Source of the DNA: Gellertiella hungarica
Lineage (GTDB): Bacteria > Pseudomonadota > Alphaproteobacteria > Rhizobiales > Rhizobiaceae
Direction of reading: 5' to 3'
NCBI RefSeq assembly: GCF_014197145.1
Contig: NZ_JACIEZ010000016.1
Span: 1-61,748, forward strand
Length of the DNA: 61,748 nucleotides
Shown here: positions 27,366-37,482 of the stretch, piece by piece
Position numbering within the stretch: position 1 is the first letter of the stretch
Layout of the letters: each line of letters starts with the position of its first letter
Notes under the pieces: model-generated
What the model saw: only the letters and a program-made list of their open reading frames with translations
Told to the model about the DNA's origin: nothing
Database searches by the model: none
Program-made: the position numbers and the translations under genes

Positions 27366-30300
27366 CTACGCGATCGGCTCCTGCCGGCGTGTGGCCAGAA
27401 CCTGGCGTATGCGCCGTGCCAGCGCCTCGCGGCTGTAGGGCTTGGACAGGAGCTCGACGCCCGCATCGAGACGCCCGTCATGCACGATTGAGTTTTCCGT
27501 ATAACCGGAGGTGAACAGGACCGCGAGGTTTGGCAGCCGCTCCTTGGCCATGCGGGCCAAATCCGCACTGCGCAGCGACCCCGGCATCACCACATCCGTG
27601 AACAGAAGATCGATCGGAATGCCGCTTTCGATCACGGTCCAGGCGCTTTCGGCGTCACGGGCCTTCAGGACCGTATAGCCGAGTTCGCCGAGCATCGCGA
27701 CCACGGTCGCCCGGACCTCGTCATCGTCCTCGGCAACGAGAATGGTTTCGTTGCCGCCCGAAATGGGACCCATGTCCTGCTCTGCGAGGCGCTCTTCCGG
27801 TGCGCTCGATCGTGGCAGATAGATGCGTACCGTCGTTCCCTCGCCGAGCTCGCTGTAGATCTTCACGTGCCCGCCGGACTGCTTCACGAAGCCGTAAACC
27901 ATGGAAAGCCCGAGACCGCTCCCCTTCCCTACGGGTTTGGTGGAGAAGAACGGTTCGAAGGCGCGGGCCATGATTTCAGGGGGCATGCCCGAACCGGTAT
28001 CCGTGACCGCGATCACCACATACTGGCCCGGCGCCAGATCGGGATCGCGGGAAACATGGCTCGCATCGATGATGGAATTGGCGATTTCGCTGGTGAGCTT
28101 GCCCACGCCATTCATCGCGTCGCGGGCATTGATGGCCAGGTTGAGGATGGCGTTCTCGATCTGGGACGGGTCCACCAGCGTGTTCCAAAGATCGGCCGCC
28201 CGAATGGTGCGGATTTCGATCGCCTCGCCGATGGTGCGATGGAGCAGCTCCTCGATGCTGTCGATGAAGCGGCCGACATTGATGACCTTCGGCTCGAGTG
28301 CCTGCCTCCGACCGAAGGCCAGAAGCTGCGTCGCCAGCTTGGAGCCGCGCCCGACGCCGGCAAGCGCTCTTTCGATGTGCTGACTGGCCCGAGCGTTGCC
28401 GGCGACTTCGCGCGTGAGCAATTGCAGGCTTCCGGAGATGACCTGGAGAAGGTTGTTGAAGTCGTGGGCGATACCCCCGGTCAGCTGGCCGATGGCCTCC
28501 ATCTTCTGCGCCTGGCGCAATTGCTGCTCGGCCTGCTCCAGCGCCGCCGCCTGTTCGTGCTCCGCCGTCACGTCGCGGCCATAGGCAAAGAGCAGATGGC
28601 CCTCCATGGTGATGCGCCAATCGATGGCGCGCACCGAGCCATCCTTGTGACGGAAGCGGATCACCTGATCGATGAAATAGGGTTTCAGCCCCTCGTCGTT
28701 CAGCGAAAACTGGACCGCACTCTCCTCCGGCTCGGAAAGGAAGCTGCGGAAGCTCTCGCCGAGCACTTCGCGGGGGCTGTAGCCCAGGGCTGCCGTCCAG
28801 GCCGGATTGACCGAACGGATAAGCCCGTCCTCGTTGAGGACGACCAGCAGGTCGCGCGAGTTGCGCCAGACGCGGTCCAGCTCTGCGGTGCGCTCCACCA
28901 CCTGCTGCTCGAGCGACTGGGCAAACTGCTTCAGCTCCTGTTCCGCACGGCGCCGTTCCGACGCCGCGCGGGTACGCTCCGCCACGTCCCGGATGAAATC
29001 GATCTCGTCGGCGGTCCAGGCCCTGGCATCCTCGTGATTGAGGTAGAGAAGCGCGACCAGGCCCTCCCGTTCCGTGACTGGCATGTTGACGAAGGACTGC
29101 GCACTGATCGCCTTCAGCGCGTCGGCATTGGCGGCGGTCCGGGGATCCAGATAGGCATCGCCGACATAGACGGTCTCGCCCCGTTTCAAATCCTCGATGT
29201 AGCTGCCGTAATCCCGGAACTGGAGGGTGCCTGCGAGGCTCTTGATGCCAGGTGCATTCCAGTCCTTGTCGATGGTGATCGTCTCCTTCTCGGAGTCGAT
29301 GGTGCCATAGCCGGCACGGCTGACATTCATCACGCGCGCCAGCATCTCCGCCGCCGCAAAGGCGATTTCGGCCGGGTCTTCAAGAAGGCGGAAGCGATCC
29401 GTCAGCTCGATCAGGGCCGCGCGGCGGATTTCCTGCGCGCGCACCTCGGTCACATCCACATTCACCCCGATGAGCCCGAGGAACTCGCCGTTGCTGTCAT
29501 AGCGCGGCTGCGCGCGCGACTGCAGGATCCTGTATCGGCCCTGGCTGTCCCTGATCCGCCATTCGGAGAGCGTCGGCTCGAGATCGGGCACCTCCCGCAC
29601 CCGCGCGCGTACACGGGCGAGATCATCCGGATGCATGTGCGATTCCCAGTCGAAGTCCGGCGGATCGTCCGGACCAAGGCCCCAGAACTTCCGGATCGCG
29701 GCATTCAGGAATGTCGGGCGTCCCGCCGGGTCCGTCATCCAGAGCATGACAGGCGCATCCTGCGCCACCAGACGGAAGCGCGTTTCGCTGTCGCGCAGGG
29801 CCTCTTCGGCCAGCCGCTGTTCGGTGACGTCATGCCCCTGTACAAAGATGCCGCTGGTAACGCCGTCATCGTCCACGACCGGCTGGTAGATGAAATCGAG
29901 GAAGCGTTCGTCCGGCGGGCCACCATCGCGCCGATTGAGAAGCACCCGGACACCGCGGCCGAGATAGGGCTGGCGCGAGGTGCGCACGCGGTCGAGGAGT
30001 TCTATGAAGCCCTGATCCACCACCTCCGGCAGCGCTTCGCGCAGCGGCTTGCCGATGACATCACGGTTGTCGATGAGGCTGCGATAGGCATTGTTGGCCA
30101 TGTCGAAAACATGATCCGGCCCGAAAAGCGTGGCGACGAAGCCCGGCGCCTGCTCGAACATCTGCCTCAGCCGGTCCTTCTGCCCGCGCAAGAGCCGCTC
30201 CGCCCGCACCTTGGGTGTGGTCTCCACCACGATGGCGATGACGCCCACGGGCTTTCCATCCTCGTCGGGAATGGGCGAATAGTCGAGATCGAGCCAGACC

Positions 30301-30707
30301 TGCTCGGGCATTCCCTTGTTGCGGAACAGGATCATTTCCTGATCGCGGTAGGCAAGGGTTCCGCCGGCGAGGCAGGTCTTCATCACGTGCTCGTTGAAGT
30401 CGGCGACTTCCGGCCAGGCCTCGCGAACCTTCGCGCCGAGCACCTCCGGATGACGGCCGCCGCATATCGCGGCATAGCCGTCATTGTAGATCATGACGCC
30501 ATCCTCGCCCCAGAGGGTGACCATGGGGACCGGCGAGCGCATCATGAGACCGACCGTGCTGCGCATGTGTCGCGGCCAGTTCTCGATGGGGCCGACCGAC
30601 GTGCCGGACCAGTCGAACTCTGCGGTCAATCTTGCCGTTTCACCATCGCCTGCAAGAAATCCCGCCAAGGCCGCTGCTGCACGTCCGTCGACGCTGCTCG
30701 TCATCAA
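27366..30707 (-). CDS. hybrid sensor histidine kinase (PAS/GAF-HisKA-HATPase-REC)
   Basis: An 1113-residue soluble sensor. There are three PAS-like domains (about 45-175, 185-305, 310-430), a GAF domain (about 440-600), a coiled-coil, a fourth PAS (about 640-755), HisKA with the phospho-histidine in [12 protein letters not shown], a HATPase domain with GSGMPPEI and [13 protein letters not shown], and a C-terminal receiver ([10 protein letters not shown]). No membrane segments are seen, so it senses cytoplasmic cues, perhaps light, redox or small ligands through the PAS/GAF array. The single receiver gene follows directly. The HDFNN-type H-box is common in rhizobial kinases. Confidence 0.9.
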   Translation of the reverse strand: MMTSSVDGRAAAALAGFLAGDGETARLTAEFDWSGTSVGPIENWPRHMRSTVGLMMRSPVPMVTLWGEDGVMIYNDGYAAICGGRHPEVLGAKVREAWPEVADFNEHVMKTCLAGGTLAYRDQEMILFRNKGMPEQVWLDLDYSPIPDEDGKPVGVIAIVVETTPKVRAERLLRGQKDRLRQMFEQAPGFVATLFGPDHVFDMANNAYRSLIDNRDVIGKPLREALPEVVDQGFIELLDRVRTSRQPYLGRGVRVLLNRRDGGPPDERFLDFIYQPVVDDDGVTSGIFVQGHDVTEQRLAEEALRDSETRFRLVAQDAPVMLWMTDPAGRPTFLNAAIRKFWGLGPDDPPDFDWESHMHPDDLARVRARVREVPDLEPTLSEWRIRDSQGRYRILQSRAQPRYDSNGEFLGLIGVNVDVTEVRAQEIRRAALIELTDRFRLLEDPAEIAFAAAEMLARVMNVSRAGYGTIDSEKETITIDKDWNAPGIKSLAGTLQFRDYGSYIEDLKRGETVYVGDAYLDPRTAANADALKAISAQSFVNMPVTEREGLVALLYLNHEDARAWTADEIDFIRDVAERTRAASERRRAEQELKQFAQSLEQQVVERTAELDRVWRNSRDLLVVLNEDGLIRSVNPAWTAALGYSPREVLGESFRSFLSEPEESAVQFSLNDEGLKPYFIDQVIRFRHKDGSVRAIDWRITMEGHLLFAYGRDVTAEHEQAAALEQAEQQLRQAQKMEAIGQLTGGIAHDFNNLLQVISGSLQLLTREVAGNARASQHIERALAGVGRGSKLATQLLAFGRRQALEPKVINVGRFIDSIEELLHRTIGEAIEIRTIRAADLWNTLVDPSQIENAILNLAINARDAMNGVGKLTSEIANSIIDASHVSRDPDLAPGQYVVIAVTDTGSGMPPEIMARAFEPFFSTKPVGKGSGLGLSMVYGFVKQSGGHVKIYSELGEGTTVRIYLPRSSAPEERLAEQDMGPISGGNETILVAEDDDEVRATVVAMLGELGYTVLKARDAESAWTVIESGIPIDLLFTDVVMPGSLRSADLARMAKERLPNLAVLFTSGYTENSIVHDGRLDAGVELLSKPYSREALARRIRQVLATRRQEPIA

Positions 30708-30859
30708 AAAAAGCTCCCCTCAGGGCACAGGCGAGGCCCCATTCCTGACGAAACGGGCCTGCCAGTTCCCGTTCGCCACACGTTCGGCTTGCAGATAGGG
30801 CACAACGCCCGCACCGCAAGTGAGCGCAGGCCGCAAGTTTCCGGCCCGCCCAGAAAAAG

Positions 30860-32410
30860 TCACTCCACCACGGGGATGGTCATGGTGAATACAGTACCCC
30901 CGTCCCGCTCGAAGGAATAGCGTCCTCCAAGCTGCGCTACGAAACCGGCGATCAGCTTGCTTCCCATGCCCTTCGCCGCTCCCTCGGGATCGAAGCCCGG
31001 CCCGTCGTCGACGATGGTGAGAACGGCATGCCCGCTCTCCTGGCGAAGGCGTACGTCGAGGATGCCGGTCTGGCCTTCGGTGAAAGCGTACTTGAACGCA
31101 TTCGACACCACCTCGTTGACGATCAGCCCGATGGGCAGAGCCTGGTCCCGATCCACATGGATGGGTTCCAGATCGAACCGCACGTCGACGTCGCGATTGT
31201 AGGCCTTGGCAATTTCCGTCACCACTCTCGTGAGGTAAGGGGCGGCCTCCAGCCGATCGAACTGATCCGACTGGTAAATCTGCTCGTGTACCGCAATCAT
31301 CGCCGAGATCCGGTGCACCATCTCCTTGCGCGCCTGATCGGGAAGAGGCTGCAGACGAACGAGGGCAGACACTGCCTGCAGATTGTTCTTCACCCGGTGA
31401 TGGATTTCCCGGAACAGGAAGTTGTTTCGCTCCAGCGCCTTCTCCAGATCCCGGTTCCGGCTGACGTATGCGCGCAGGAGCGCAGCGATGGAAACCGCTT
31501 CGATCAAGAGGAGAGCGATCATCGGGAGGCCGAAAACGATCTCCTGCCTGAGCGTCTTCCAGAAGATATCGAGCGTCTCGGTGCGTTCGATCCCGGCAAC
31601 CGCAATCAGCGGCCATTTGCTCAGGCGCCAGAAGCCGACAATGCGCGCCTTGTGGTCCACCGGCGAAATCTCGCTGTGGTAAAACCCGTTCGGCTGCCAT
31701 TTGAGCGGCGCGTCGAAGAGCGGAAGCGTTTTCAGCTGGATGCTGTTCGGCACGGGCGGATAGCGTGCAACCAGCCAGCCGTCATCCCCGAGGACGCCGA
31801 TGGACGAGAACTCCCCGAGCCCCATGCTGCTCCAGAACTCGACCAGCTTGTGCACTGGAATGGCAATCGTTGCGGCGCCGTGAAACGCGCCATCCCGCTT
31901 GATGCGACGAGCGATGATGAAGACCTGCTCCTTGCTGACCCGTTCCACGAGCTGCGGGGAGATGACGCTCTGTTCGGTGGTCTGAACCTTCTGGAAATAG
32001 CTGCGGTCTGCGATGTTGATGACCGGGGCGCGAGGGATGCTCGACAGGCGGAGCATGCCGGTTTCGTCATAAACCGCATACTGGAAGCCCACCGGCAGCC
32101 CGCTCACCGCACTCGCAATGTCGTCGGCGGCGCCCGAAGAAGAAACGATCGGCTGGTTGGAAAAGACGCTGTCGATGCGGCGAAGCGCTTGGTCGCTCGC
32201 CTCTATCATCCATTCGAGGTTGGCAGCCACCACATGCGCCGAGGAAACCGCCCGGGCCTCACCCGCGCTGATCGCTGCCCTGTAGTTCTGCCAGACCATC
32301 AACATGGTAAGGCCCAGGATCGCCAGGAAAAAGGCAATCCCCATTCCAATCGCCAGTGCGGGCATTCCCACACGGTCGCGAAGCGACACAGTGCCCTTGT
32401 CGTCCACCAA
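30860..32410 (-). CDS. membrane sensor histidine kinase, HisKA_2 type
   Basis: A 516-residue inner-membrane kinase. Transmembrane helices at about 18-40 and 292-312 flank a periplasmic double-Cache-like sensor domain. The cytoplasmic part carries a HisKA_2 box (EIHHRVKNNLQAV, likely phospho-His338) and a HATPase domain with GLIVNEVVSNAFKYAF and DDGPGF. Kinases of the HisKA_2/HWE class feed the PhyR-NepR-EcfG general stress pathway in alphaproteobacteria. Its position inside a run of EcfG-type promoters makes it a candidate input kinase, but no PhyR is in the window and the target is unproven. Confidence 0.88.
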   Translation of the reverse strand: MVDDKGTVSLRDRVGMPALAIGMGIAFFLAILGLTMLMVWQNYRAAISAGEARAVSSAHVVAANLEWMIEASDQALRRIDSVFSNQPIVSSSGAADDIASAVSGLPVGFQYAVYDETGMLRLSSIPRAPVINIADRSYFQKVQTTEQSVISPQLVERVSKEQVFIIARRIKRDGAFHGAATIAIPVHKLVEFWSSMGLGEFSSIGVLGDDGWLVARYPPVPNSIQLKTLPLFDAPLKWQPNGFYHSEISPVDHKARIVGFWRLSKWPLIAVAGIERTETLDIFWKTLRQEIVFGLPMIALLLIEAVSIAALLRAYVSRNRDLEKALERNNFLFREIHHRVKNNLQAVSALVRLQPLPDQARKEMVHRISAMIAVHEQIYQSDQFDRLEAAPYLTRVVTEIAKAYNRDVDVRFDLEPIHVDRDQALPIGLIVNEVVSNAFKYAFTEGQTGILDVRLRQESGHAVLTIVDDGPGFDPEGAAKGMGSKLIAGFVAQLGGRYSFERDGGTVFTMTIPVVE

Positions 32411-32800
32411 AGCCCCCTCGCCTCTCCGTCAGCCGATCAGCGGTCCCGGTCCATGCGCCAAGCAGTCCTTGGTCTTTTCGCCCTGGGGTTTCCCCGGCCG
32501 AAGTCCGGGATCGCCCTCTCGCTTTCAATTAACTCAGTTAGTATCAAAAACCATGTTCATGGGCACCAGATATTTTAGGAGGCTGAAAAAATATTCTATT
32601 GCCAGATATCGCATCTCATAATTGGCCGATGATTTATGAGAGTAATAACGCCACTCATTTGTACAATTGGCGCTTCGCTGCACCCGAACGAGCAATATTC
32701 TTTCGAATCACGACCAAAGACGACTTTTCCGGAACATTCGCGCCGTTCGGCGGTTCTTCCAGCCAGGGGACATGATTTCCAATCAGAGGAGTACGCACCT
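32411..32800. other. 390-base intergenic region between kinase and YciF gene
   Basis: An AT-richer stretch (about 32525-32710) with no convincing gene. The plus-strand frame from 32636 is the open leader of the ferritin-like gene. The stress promoter at 32731-32755 lies here. No clear promoter was seen for the divergent kinase. Confidence 0.4.
32731..32755 (+). promoter_or_regulatory. EcfG-type promoter of the YciF-like gene
   Basis: GGAAC (32731-32735), 16 bases, GGTT (32752-32755). The conserved TT is correctly spaced; transcription would start near 32763, 38 bases before the ATG. Confidence 0.65.
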
Positions 32801-33301
32801 ATGGCTCAGAAGATGCTGCAGGACCTGTTCTACGACACGCTGAAAGACATTTATTATGCCGAGCGCCAGATTCTGAAGGCTCTGCCGAAGATGGCGCGCG
32901 CCGCGCAGTCCGAAAAGCTGCGTCAGGCCTTCGAGCAGCACAAGGAAGAAACCCAGGGCCAGATCGAACGCCTTCAGCAGGTCTTCGAGATCATCGGCAA
33001 GCGCGCACAGGGCAAGACCTGTGAAGCCATCCAGGGTATCATCGCCGAGGGCGAGGAAATCATGGAAGAGTTCAAGGGTTCGCCCGCTCTCGATGCCGGT
33101 CTGATTTCGTCCGCTCAGGCTGTCGAGCATTACGAGATCACCCGCTACGGCACGCTGGCCGCCTGGGCAAAGCAGCTCGGCCACAAGGAAGCCGTGACGC
33201 TGCTCGAGCAGACCCTTCAGGAAGAATCCAAGACCGACAGCTCGCTGACCTCGCTTGCCGAAACGGCGCTGAATGCGGCCGCCGAACGCAAGGCAGCCTG
33301 A
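32801..33301 (+). CDS. YciF/DUF892 ferritin-like stress protein
   Basis: A 166-residue four-helix-bundle protein of the DUF892 (YciE/YciF) family. Likely di-iron ligands are Glu and His residues in DIYYAERQILKALPKM, EQHKEETQ, AVEHYEITRY and EESKTD. The family occurs in osmotic and general stress regulons and probably handles iron or peroxide; its activity is not firmly known. The ATG at 32801 follows a GAGGAG site; the open frame upstream is leader. A strong terminator follows. Confidence 0.92.
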   Translation: MAQKMLQDLFYDTLKDIYYAERQILKALPKMARAAQSEKLRQAFEQHKEETQGQIERLQQVFEIIGKRAQGKTCEAIQGIIAEGEEIMEEFKGSPALDAGLISSAQAVEHYEITRYGTLAAWAKQLGHKEAVTLLEQTLQEESKTDSSLTSLAETALNAAAERKAA

Positions 33302-33320
33302 TTTCAGGCCCGTTCAACCA

Positions 33321-33352
33321 AAAGGCCGGCGGAGCGATCCGCCGGCCTTTTC
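33321..33352 (+). terminator. intrinsic terminator
   Basis: AAAGGCCGGCGGA-GCGA-TCCGCCGGCCTTT followed by TCTTTT, 20 bases after the DUF892 gene. It lies before the convergent small gene and may serve both directions. Confidence 0.85.
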
Positions 33353-33373
33353 TTTTATTCGCATGGCCTTTGA

Positions 33374-33601
33374 TCAATGCAGCCAGATCGCAAGATCGCT
33401 GGGCTTGGGAGCCGCGGAGGCTTCCTGACCGAGGCCAAGCTTCTCGAAGGCGAATTTCTGCGCAGCCACCTGCGCCGTCTCCTTGTTGGGATAGCGGTCC
33501 GGCAGGACATAGCCACGTCCGTTGACGGATAGCAGCGCCTTGCGGCTCAGGAAGTCGAAATGCAGCTGCAGTGTGGGGCGGGTGCTGTCGGTATGGGCCA
33601 T
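33374..33601 (-). CDS. small hypothetical protein
   Basis: A 75-residue soluble protein, probably with a small beta-rich core (LQLHFDFLSRKALLSVNGRGYVL) and a helix (KETAQVAAQKFAFEKLGL). No known family is recognised. A GGAGGAGAAG ribosome site precedes the ATG. A candidate stress promoter lies 30 bases upstream at 33631-33656, in line with its neighbours. Confidence 0.65.
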   Translation of the reverse strand: MAHTDSTRPTLQLHFDFLSRKALLSVNGRGYVLPDRYPNKETAQVAAQKFAFEKLGLGQEASAAPKPSDLAIWLH

Positions 33602-33630
33602 CTTCTTCTCCTCCAGACGGTTTCCGCTGA

Positions 33631-33656
33631 AACAATTATGGCAGCCCGGTGGTTCC
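33631..33656 (-). promoter_or_regulatory. EcfG-type promoter candidate
   Basis: Minus strand GGAAC (33656-33652), 17 bases, TGTT (33634-33631), upstream of the small gene starting at 33601. Confidence 0.5.
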
Positions 33657-33810
33657 CGATCCTAGCACCCTTTCTCCGAACTTCCCCGCAACCGACTGAA
33701 ATAGATGAATTATTTCTCTTGTCCGCCTCGCTTTCCAGGCACCTGACACAATCGGGTCACAAGTATGACGCGTGGGCAAACGCTGAGAGTGAAGAACAAG
33801 CTGTTCTTCA

Positions 33811-33836
33811 GGAACAAAAGAGCGGAGATCCGTGTT
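33811..33836 (+). promoter_or_regulatory. EcfG-type promoter candidate
   Basis: GGAAC (33811-33815), 17 bases, TGTT (33833-33836), 37 bases upstream of the two-gene unit beginning at 33873. Confidence 0.55.
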
Positions 33837-33872
33837 TATTCAGCAAATAGATCGAAGTTCAAAAGGTGGATC

Positions 33873-34049
33873 ATGCACGACTTTCTCTGGCTTATCATCC
33901 TTGTGGACGGGCCGCTCTTCATCGGCTTGCTTATCGCGTCCTACCTGCTCAACCGGCTTCCGCCCATCGAGGCCGGCGCCGGTACGGGAAGGCAGGCCGG
34001 TAGCTCGACCTTCTCCGTCAATCGCAATGCGCGTCGGGGCATGATCTGA
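33873..34049 (+). CDS. small single-pass membrane protein
   Basis: A 58-residue protein with one hydrophobic helix near the N-terminus (about 4-24, WLIILVDGPLFIGLLIASYL) and a polar, probably cytoplasmic or periplasmic tail. The ATG at 33873 follows an AAGGTGG site. Its TGA overlaps the ATG of the next gene (TGATG), so the two are translationally coupled. Function unknown; probably part of the stress regulon given the promoter at 33811. Confidence 0.6.
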   Translation: MHDFLWLIILVDGPLFIGLLIASYLLNRLPPIEAGAGTGRQAGSSTFSVNRNARRGMI

Positions 34050-34327
34050 TGGACCTTGCCGATCTCGAGGCGCGTCTCAACGCCCATCGAAAGCTTCTGG
34101 TTCAGATCATGACGATGCTGGCCGGCGACGAGCGCTTTGCAGTCTTGCTGCAGCGGTATCGGGACGAGACGGAAAACGTTCAGGATCACCAGGAGGATCC
34201 GGGCGTCGTCGAGCCTGATCCCGCCTTCGCGATCAAGGGCCGGTCAACGGAAGAGTTGCAGGCCATGCTGGCTGCCGCCCTCGTTCGCGCAGACGTCGAA
34301 CCGCCCTCGGCGGCCGCCAGACGATAG
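34049..34327 (+). CDS. hypothetical protein coupled to small membrane protein
   Basis: A 92-residue, mainly helical, acidic protein. The N-terminal half (LEARLNAHRKLLVQIMTMLAGD) looks like an amphipathic or coiled-coil helix; the C-terminal half has STEELQAMLAAALVRA. No family is recognised. Its start overlaps the stop of the 58-residue membrane protein, so the products may act together at the membrane. Confidence 0.65.
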   Translation: MDLADLEARLNAHRKLLVQIMTMLAGDERFAVLLQRYRDETENVQDHQEDPGVVEPDPAFAIKGRSTEELQAMLAAALVRADVEPPSAAARR

Positions 34328-34336
34328 CCGGAAATC

Positions 34337-34361
34337 GGAACCATTGCGGCTTCGGACCGTT
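34337..34361 (+). promoter_or_regulatory. EcfG-type stress promoter
   Basis: GGAAC (34337-34341), 16 bases, CGTT (34358-34361): an exact match, 26 bases before the start at 34387. Confidence 0.78.
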
Positions 34362-34386
34362 TTTTCTCTAAATGAGGAGAAACACC

Positions 34387-34557
34387 ATGAACCCGCAGAA
34401 CACTCCCTACCAGCCCCCAGTTCGAGATGATCCACCGCCGATCTGGCCGGGCGACCTGCCCGTCCGGGAGCCCGACGAGGAGCGGCTCCCGGACGAGGTA
34501 CCTCTTCCCAATCCTGACGAAAACCGCACGCCAGAGCACTATTGCCGTCTCCACTGA
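34387..34557 (+). CDS. very small proline/acid-rich protein
   Basis: A 56-residue protein with about a quarter proline and many Asp/Glu (PPVRDDPPPIWPGDLPV, then EPDEERLPDEVPLPNPDEN). It is likely intrinsically disordered and has no membrane helix. A GAGGAG site lies ten bases upstream and an exact stress promoter just before it. No known family. The strong promoter and ribosome site make it likely to be real despite its size. Confidence 0.65.
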   Translation: MNPQNTPYQPPVRDDPPPIWPGDLPVREPDEERLPDEVPLPNPDENRTPEHYCRLH

Positions 34558-34741
34558 CGGACAGGAATACTGCCCGTAAATCCGGAAACCCCGTGAAAAC
34601 GGGAGACCCGCTTCTCTAGGCATCTAATTCCGGTCTCTCCCTGCTTCAGGTATTCCAGCACCATCTCGCACACGCCGGGCAGAGAGCCCGGCGAGCAGGT
34701 TCAAGGTTCTCTGCCCTTGTGGCAATAAACGTCGATGCGGA

Positions 34742-35014
34742 TCACGACCCGCCGTCCCGCGAGATGAACTTGTTGAAACGGCTCTTTTCGCCTGCCGCGG
34801 TCTCGTCCTGATAGAGAAAGGCAAGCTTTCTCTCATCGAAGATCTGGAAGAATTCCTCCCAGCCGATCTTCTCGAGGTTCTCCTCGGGCTTTCCGAAATC
34901 GATGCGCAGGATGCCGCCCTCGCCTTCGGCGCGCACGCGGGACGGGTGTCCTCGCCGGGCTTCCACCCAGCTCTTGATGGTGTCGTGATCGGTCGTCGTT
35001 GCGGACGTGGTCAT
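34742..35014 (-). CDS. small conserved stress-associated protein of unknown function
   Basis: A 90-residue soluble protein. It contains RRGHPSRVRAEGEGGILRIDF and WEEFFQIFDERKLAFLYQDE, a pattern I recall in small rhizobial proteins that are sometimes labelled as branching-enzyme related without support. The ATG at 35014 follows an AGGAG site. Two candidate stress promoters face it (35047-35072 and the palindromic element at 35085-35111). Function unknown. Confidence 0.7.
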   Translation of the reverse strand: MTTSATTTDHDTIKSWVEARRGHPSRVRAEGEGGILRIDFGKPEENLEKIGWEEFFQIFDERKLAFLYQDETAAGEKSRFNKFISRDGGS

Positions 35015-35046
35015 GAACAACTCCTGTCAAGTTAAGTCAGGGGATT

Positions 35047-35072
35047 AACTCTGTTGCACGCAGCGTTGTTCC
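35047..35072 (-). promoter_or_regulatory. EcfG-type promoter candidate
   Basis: Minus strand GGAAC (35072-35068), 17 bases, AGTT (35050-35047), giving a 5' leader of about 26 bases for the gene at 35014. Confidence 0.5.
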
Positions 35073-35084
35073 TGTGAGGGCGAA

Positions 35085-35111
35085 GGAACTTCGGGGCGCG
35101 GACGAAGTTCC
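35085..35111. promoter_or_regulatory. palindromic two-way EcfG-type promoter
   Basis: A perfect 9-base inverted repeat (GGAACTTCG / CGAAGTTCC, spacer of 9) places GGAAC, 16 bases, AGTT on both strands over the same 27 base pairs. It could drive the gene at 35014 (minus) and the hybrid kinase at 35239 (plus). Confidence 0.5.
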
Positions 35112-35238
35112 ATTTCGAGCAATGCGCGTATCTCCGCTGACCGACGCAAGAAGTTGCACCTTGGCGGAGCTACGCCGCAGCGTTAACACTTGACATTCAT
35201 CAATTCCGTACGCGCTGGACGCGGGAAGCAGGGACCAG

Positions 35239-36858
<1,620 letters not shown>

Positions 36859-36871
36859 AAGCCGCCAACGA

Positions 36872-36901
36872 AAAAAGCCCGGCTCAAAGCCGGGCTTTTT
36901 C
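36872..36901. terminator. bidirectional intrinsic terminator
   Basis: AAAAGCCCGGCT-CAA-AGCCGGGCTTTT with flanking A and T tracts, between the kinase and the convergent DUF2171 gene. Confidence 0.88.
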
Positions 36902-36918
36902 CTGTTCTTCGCCTGCCA

Positions 36919-37176
36919 TCAGTTGACGGAACGGCCGCTCTGTTCCTGCTCGCTGGCAACCGCCTCGCGACCCGCCACGGAAAGCTGCACCCTGCCACCG
37001 TCGACAGACTGAACCAGGTTCATGTCGATGAAGTGGTGGTGTCCGGCATGCGCGCCGTGGCTGTCCGACTTGGTCAGCTTGATGCGGCCGCCTTCCACGC
37101 GGTCGACCGTGCCGACATGCTGGCCGTCAGAACCTACCACCTCGGCATGTTCGCGGATTTCAGAGGCGTTGATCAT
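36919..37176 (-). CDS. DUF2171 protein
   Basis: An 85-residue PRC-barrel-like small protein: EVVGSDGQHVGTVDRVEGGRIKL, then a His-rich loop (HGAHAGHHHF) and FIDMNLV. The family is widespread in rhizobial stress regulons; a metal- or RNA-related role has not been shown. The ATG at 37176 follows a GAGGAGAA site. Upstream, 37213-37237 gives GGATC, 16 bases, CGTT on the minus strand, a one-mismatch version of the stress promoter. Confidence 0.85.
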   Translation of the reverse strand: MINASEIREHAEVVGSDGQHVGTVDRVEGGRIKLTKSDSHGAHAGHHHFIDMNLVQSVDGGRVQLSVAGREAVASEQEQSGRSVN

Positions 37177-37212
37177 GGGGGTTCTCCTCTTTGGGGTTGA
37201 AGTCGACAGAGT

Positions 37213-37237
37213 AACGCCCGAGCGGACCGTTCGATCC
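37213..37237 (-). promoter_or_regulatory. weak EcfG-type promoter (one mismatch)
   Basis: Minus strand GGATC (37237-37233), 16 bases, CGTT (37216-37213), about 37 bases before the DUF2171 start. The -35 element deviates at one base. Confidence 0.35.
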
Positions 37238-37280
37238 GGCAAATACTGAAAATAATCGACGGGTTGAAACGCAGCGAACG

Positions 37281-37305
37281 GGAACTAAAGCCGCAATAAT
37301 ACGTT
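37281..37305 (+). promoter_or_regulatory. EcfG-type stress promoter
   Basis: GGAAC (37281-37285), 16 bases, CGTT (37302-37305): an exact match upstream of the 27-residue gene at 37390 and the membrane protein at 37483. Confidence 0.78.
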
Positions 37306-37389
37306 TTCATCGCGATCTGCAGACGGTCACGACCGAAGCGGACATTTCAATGAAGCAGCGGAACGTCAATCGATTGACAGGAGGTTACT

Positions 37390-37473
37390 ATGGGATTCGG
37401 ACGCGGTATTTTGCTTTGGCTGTTGGGAATTCCGATTCCTGTTATCATTCTCCTTGCTCTCTTCTGGCGATAG
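37390..37473 (+). CDS. 27-residue hydrophobic membrane peptide
   Basis: ATG at 37390 to TAG at 37473 encodes a short protein that is almost entirely one transmembrane helix (ILLWLLGIPIPVIILLALFW) with a basic N-terminus (GRG) and a final Arg. An AGGAGG ribosome site lies seven bases upstream and an exact stress promoter 85 bases further up. The next gene starts nine bases after the stop. It resembles the very short membrane peptides found in many bacterial stress regulons. It is easily missed by gene callers. Confidence 0.75.
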   Translation: MGFGRGILLWLLGIPIPVIILLALFWR

Positions 37474-37482
37474 GGGGCCGCA

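Noticed and set aside
27867-30920. A 1017-residue open frame antisense to the hybrid kinase
   Set aside because: It mirrors the kinase codons in GC-rich DNA, has no domain-like composition or ribosome site, and the kinase on the other strand has full motif support.
33560-33850. A 96-residue plus-strand frame between two small genes
   Set aside because: It overlaps the promoter and start of the minus-strand gene at 33601 and the promoter at 33811, and has no ribosome site.
37360-37386. GGAAC just before the 27-residue gene as a second stress promoter
   Set aside because: The nearest TT is 20 bases away and overlaps the ribosome site; the upstream site at 37281 fits exactly.
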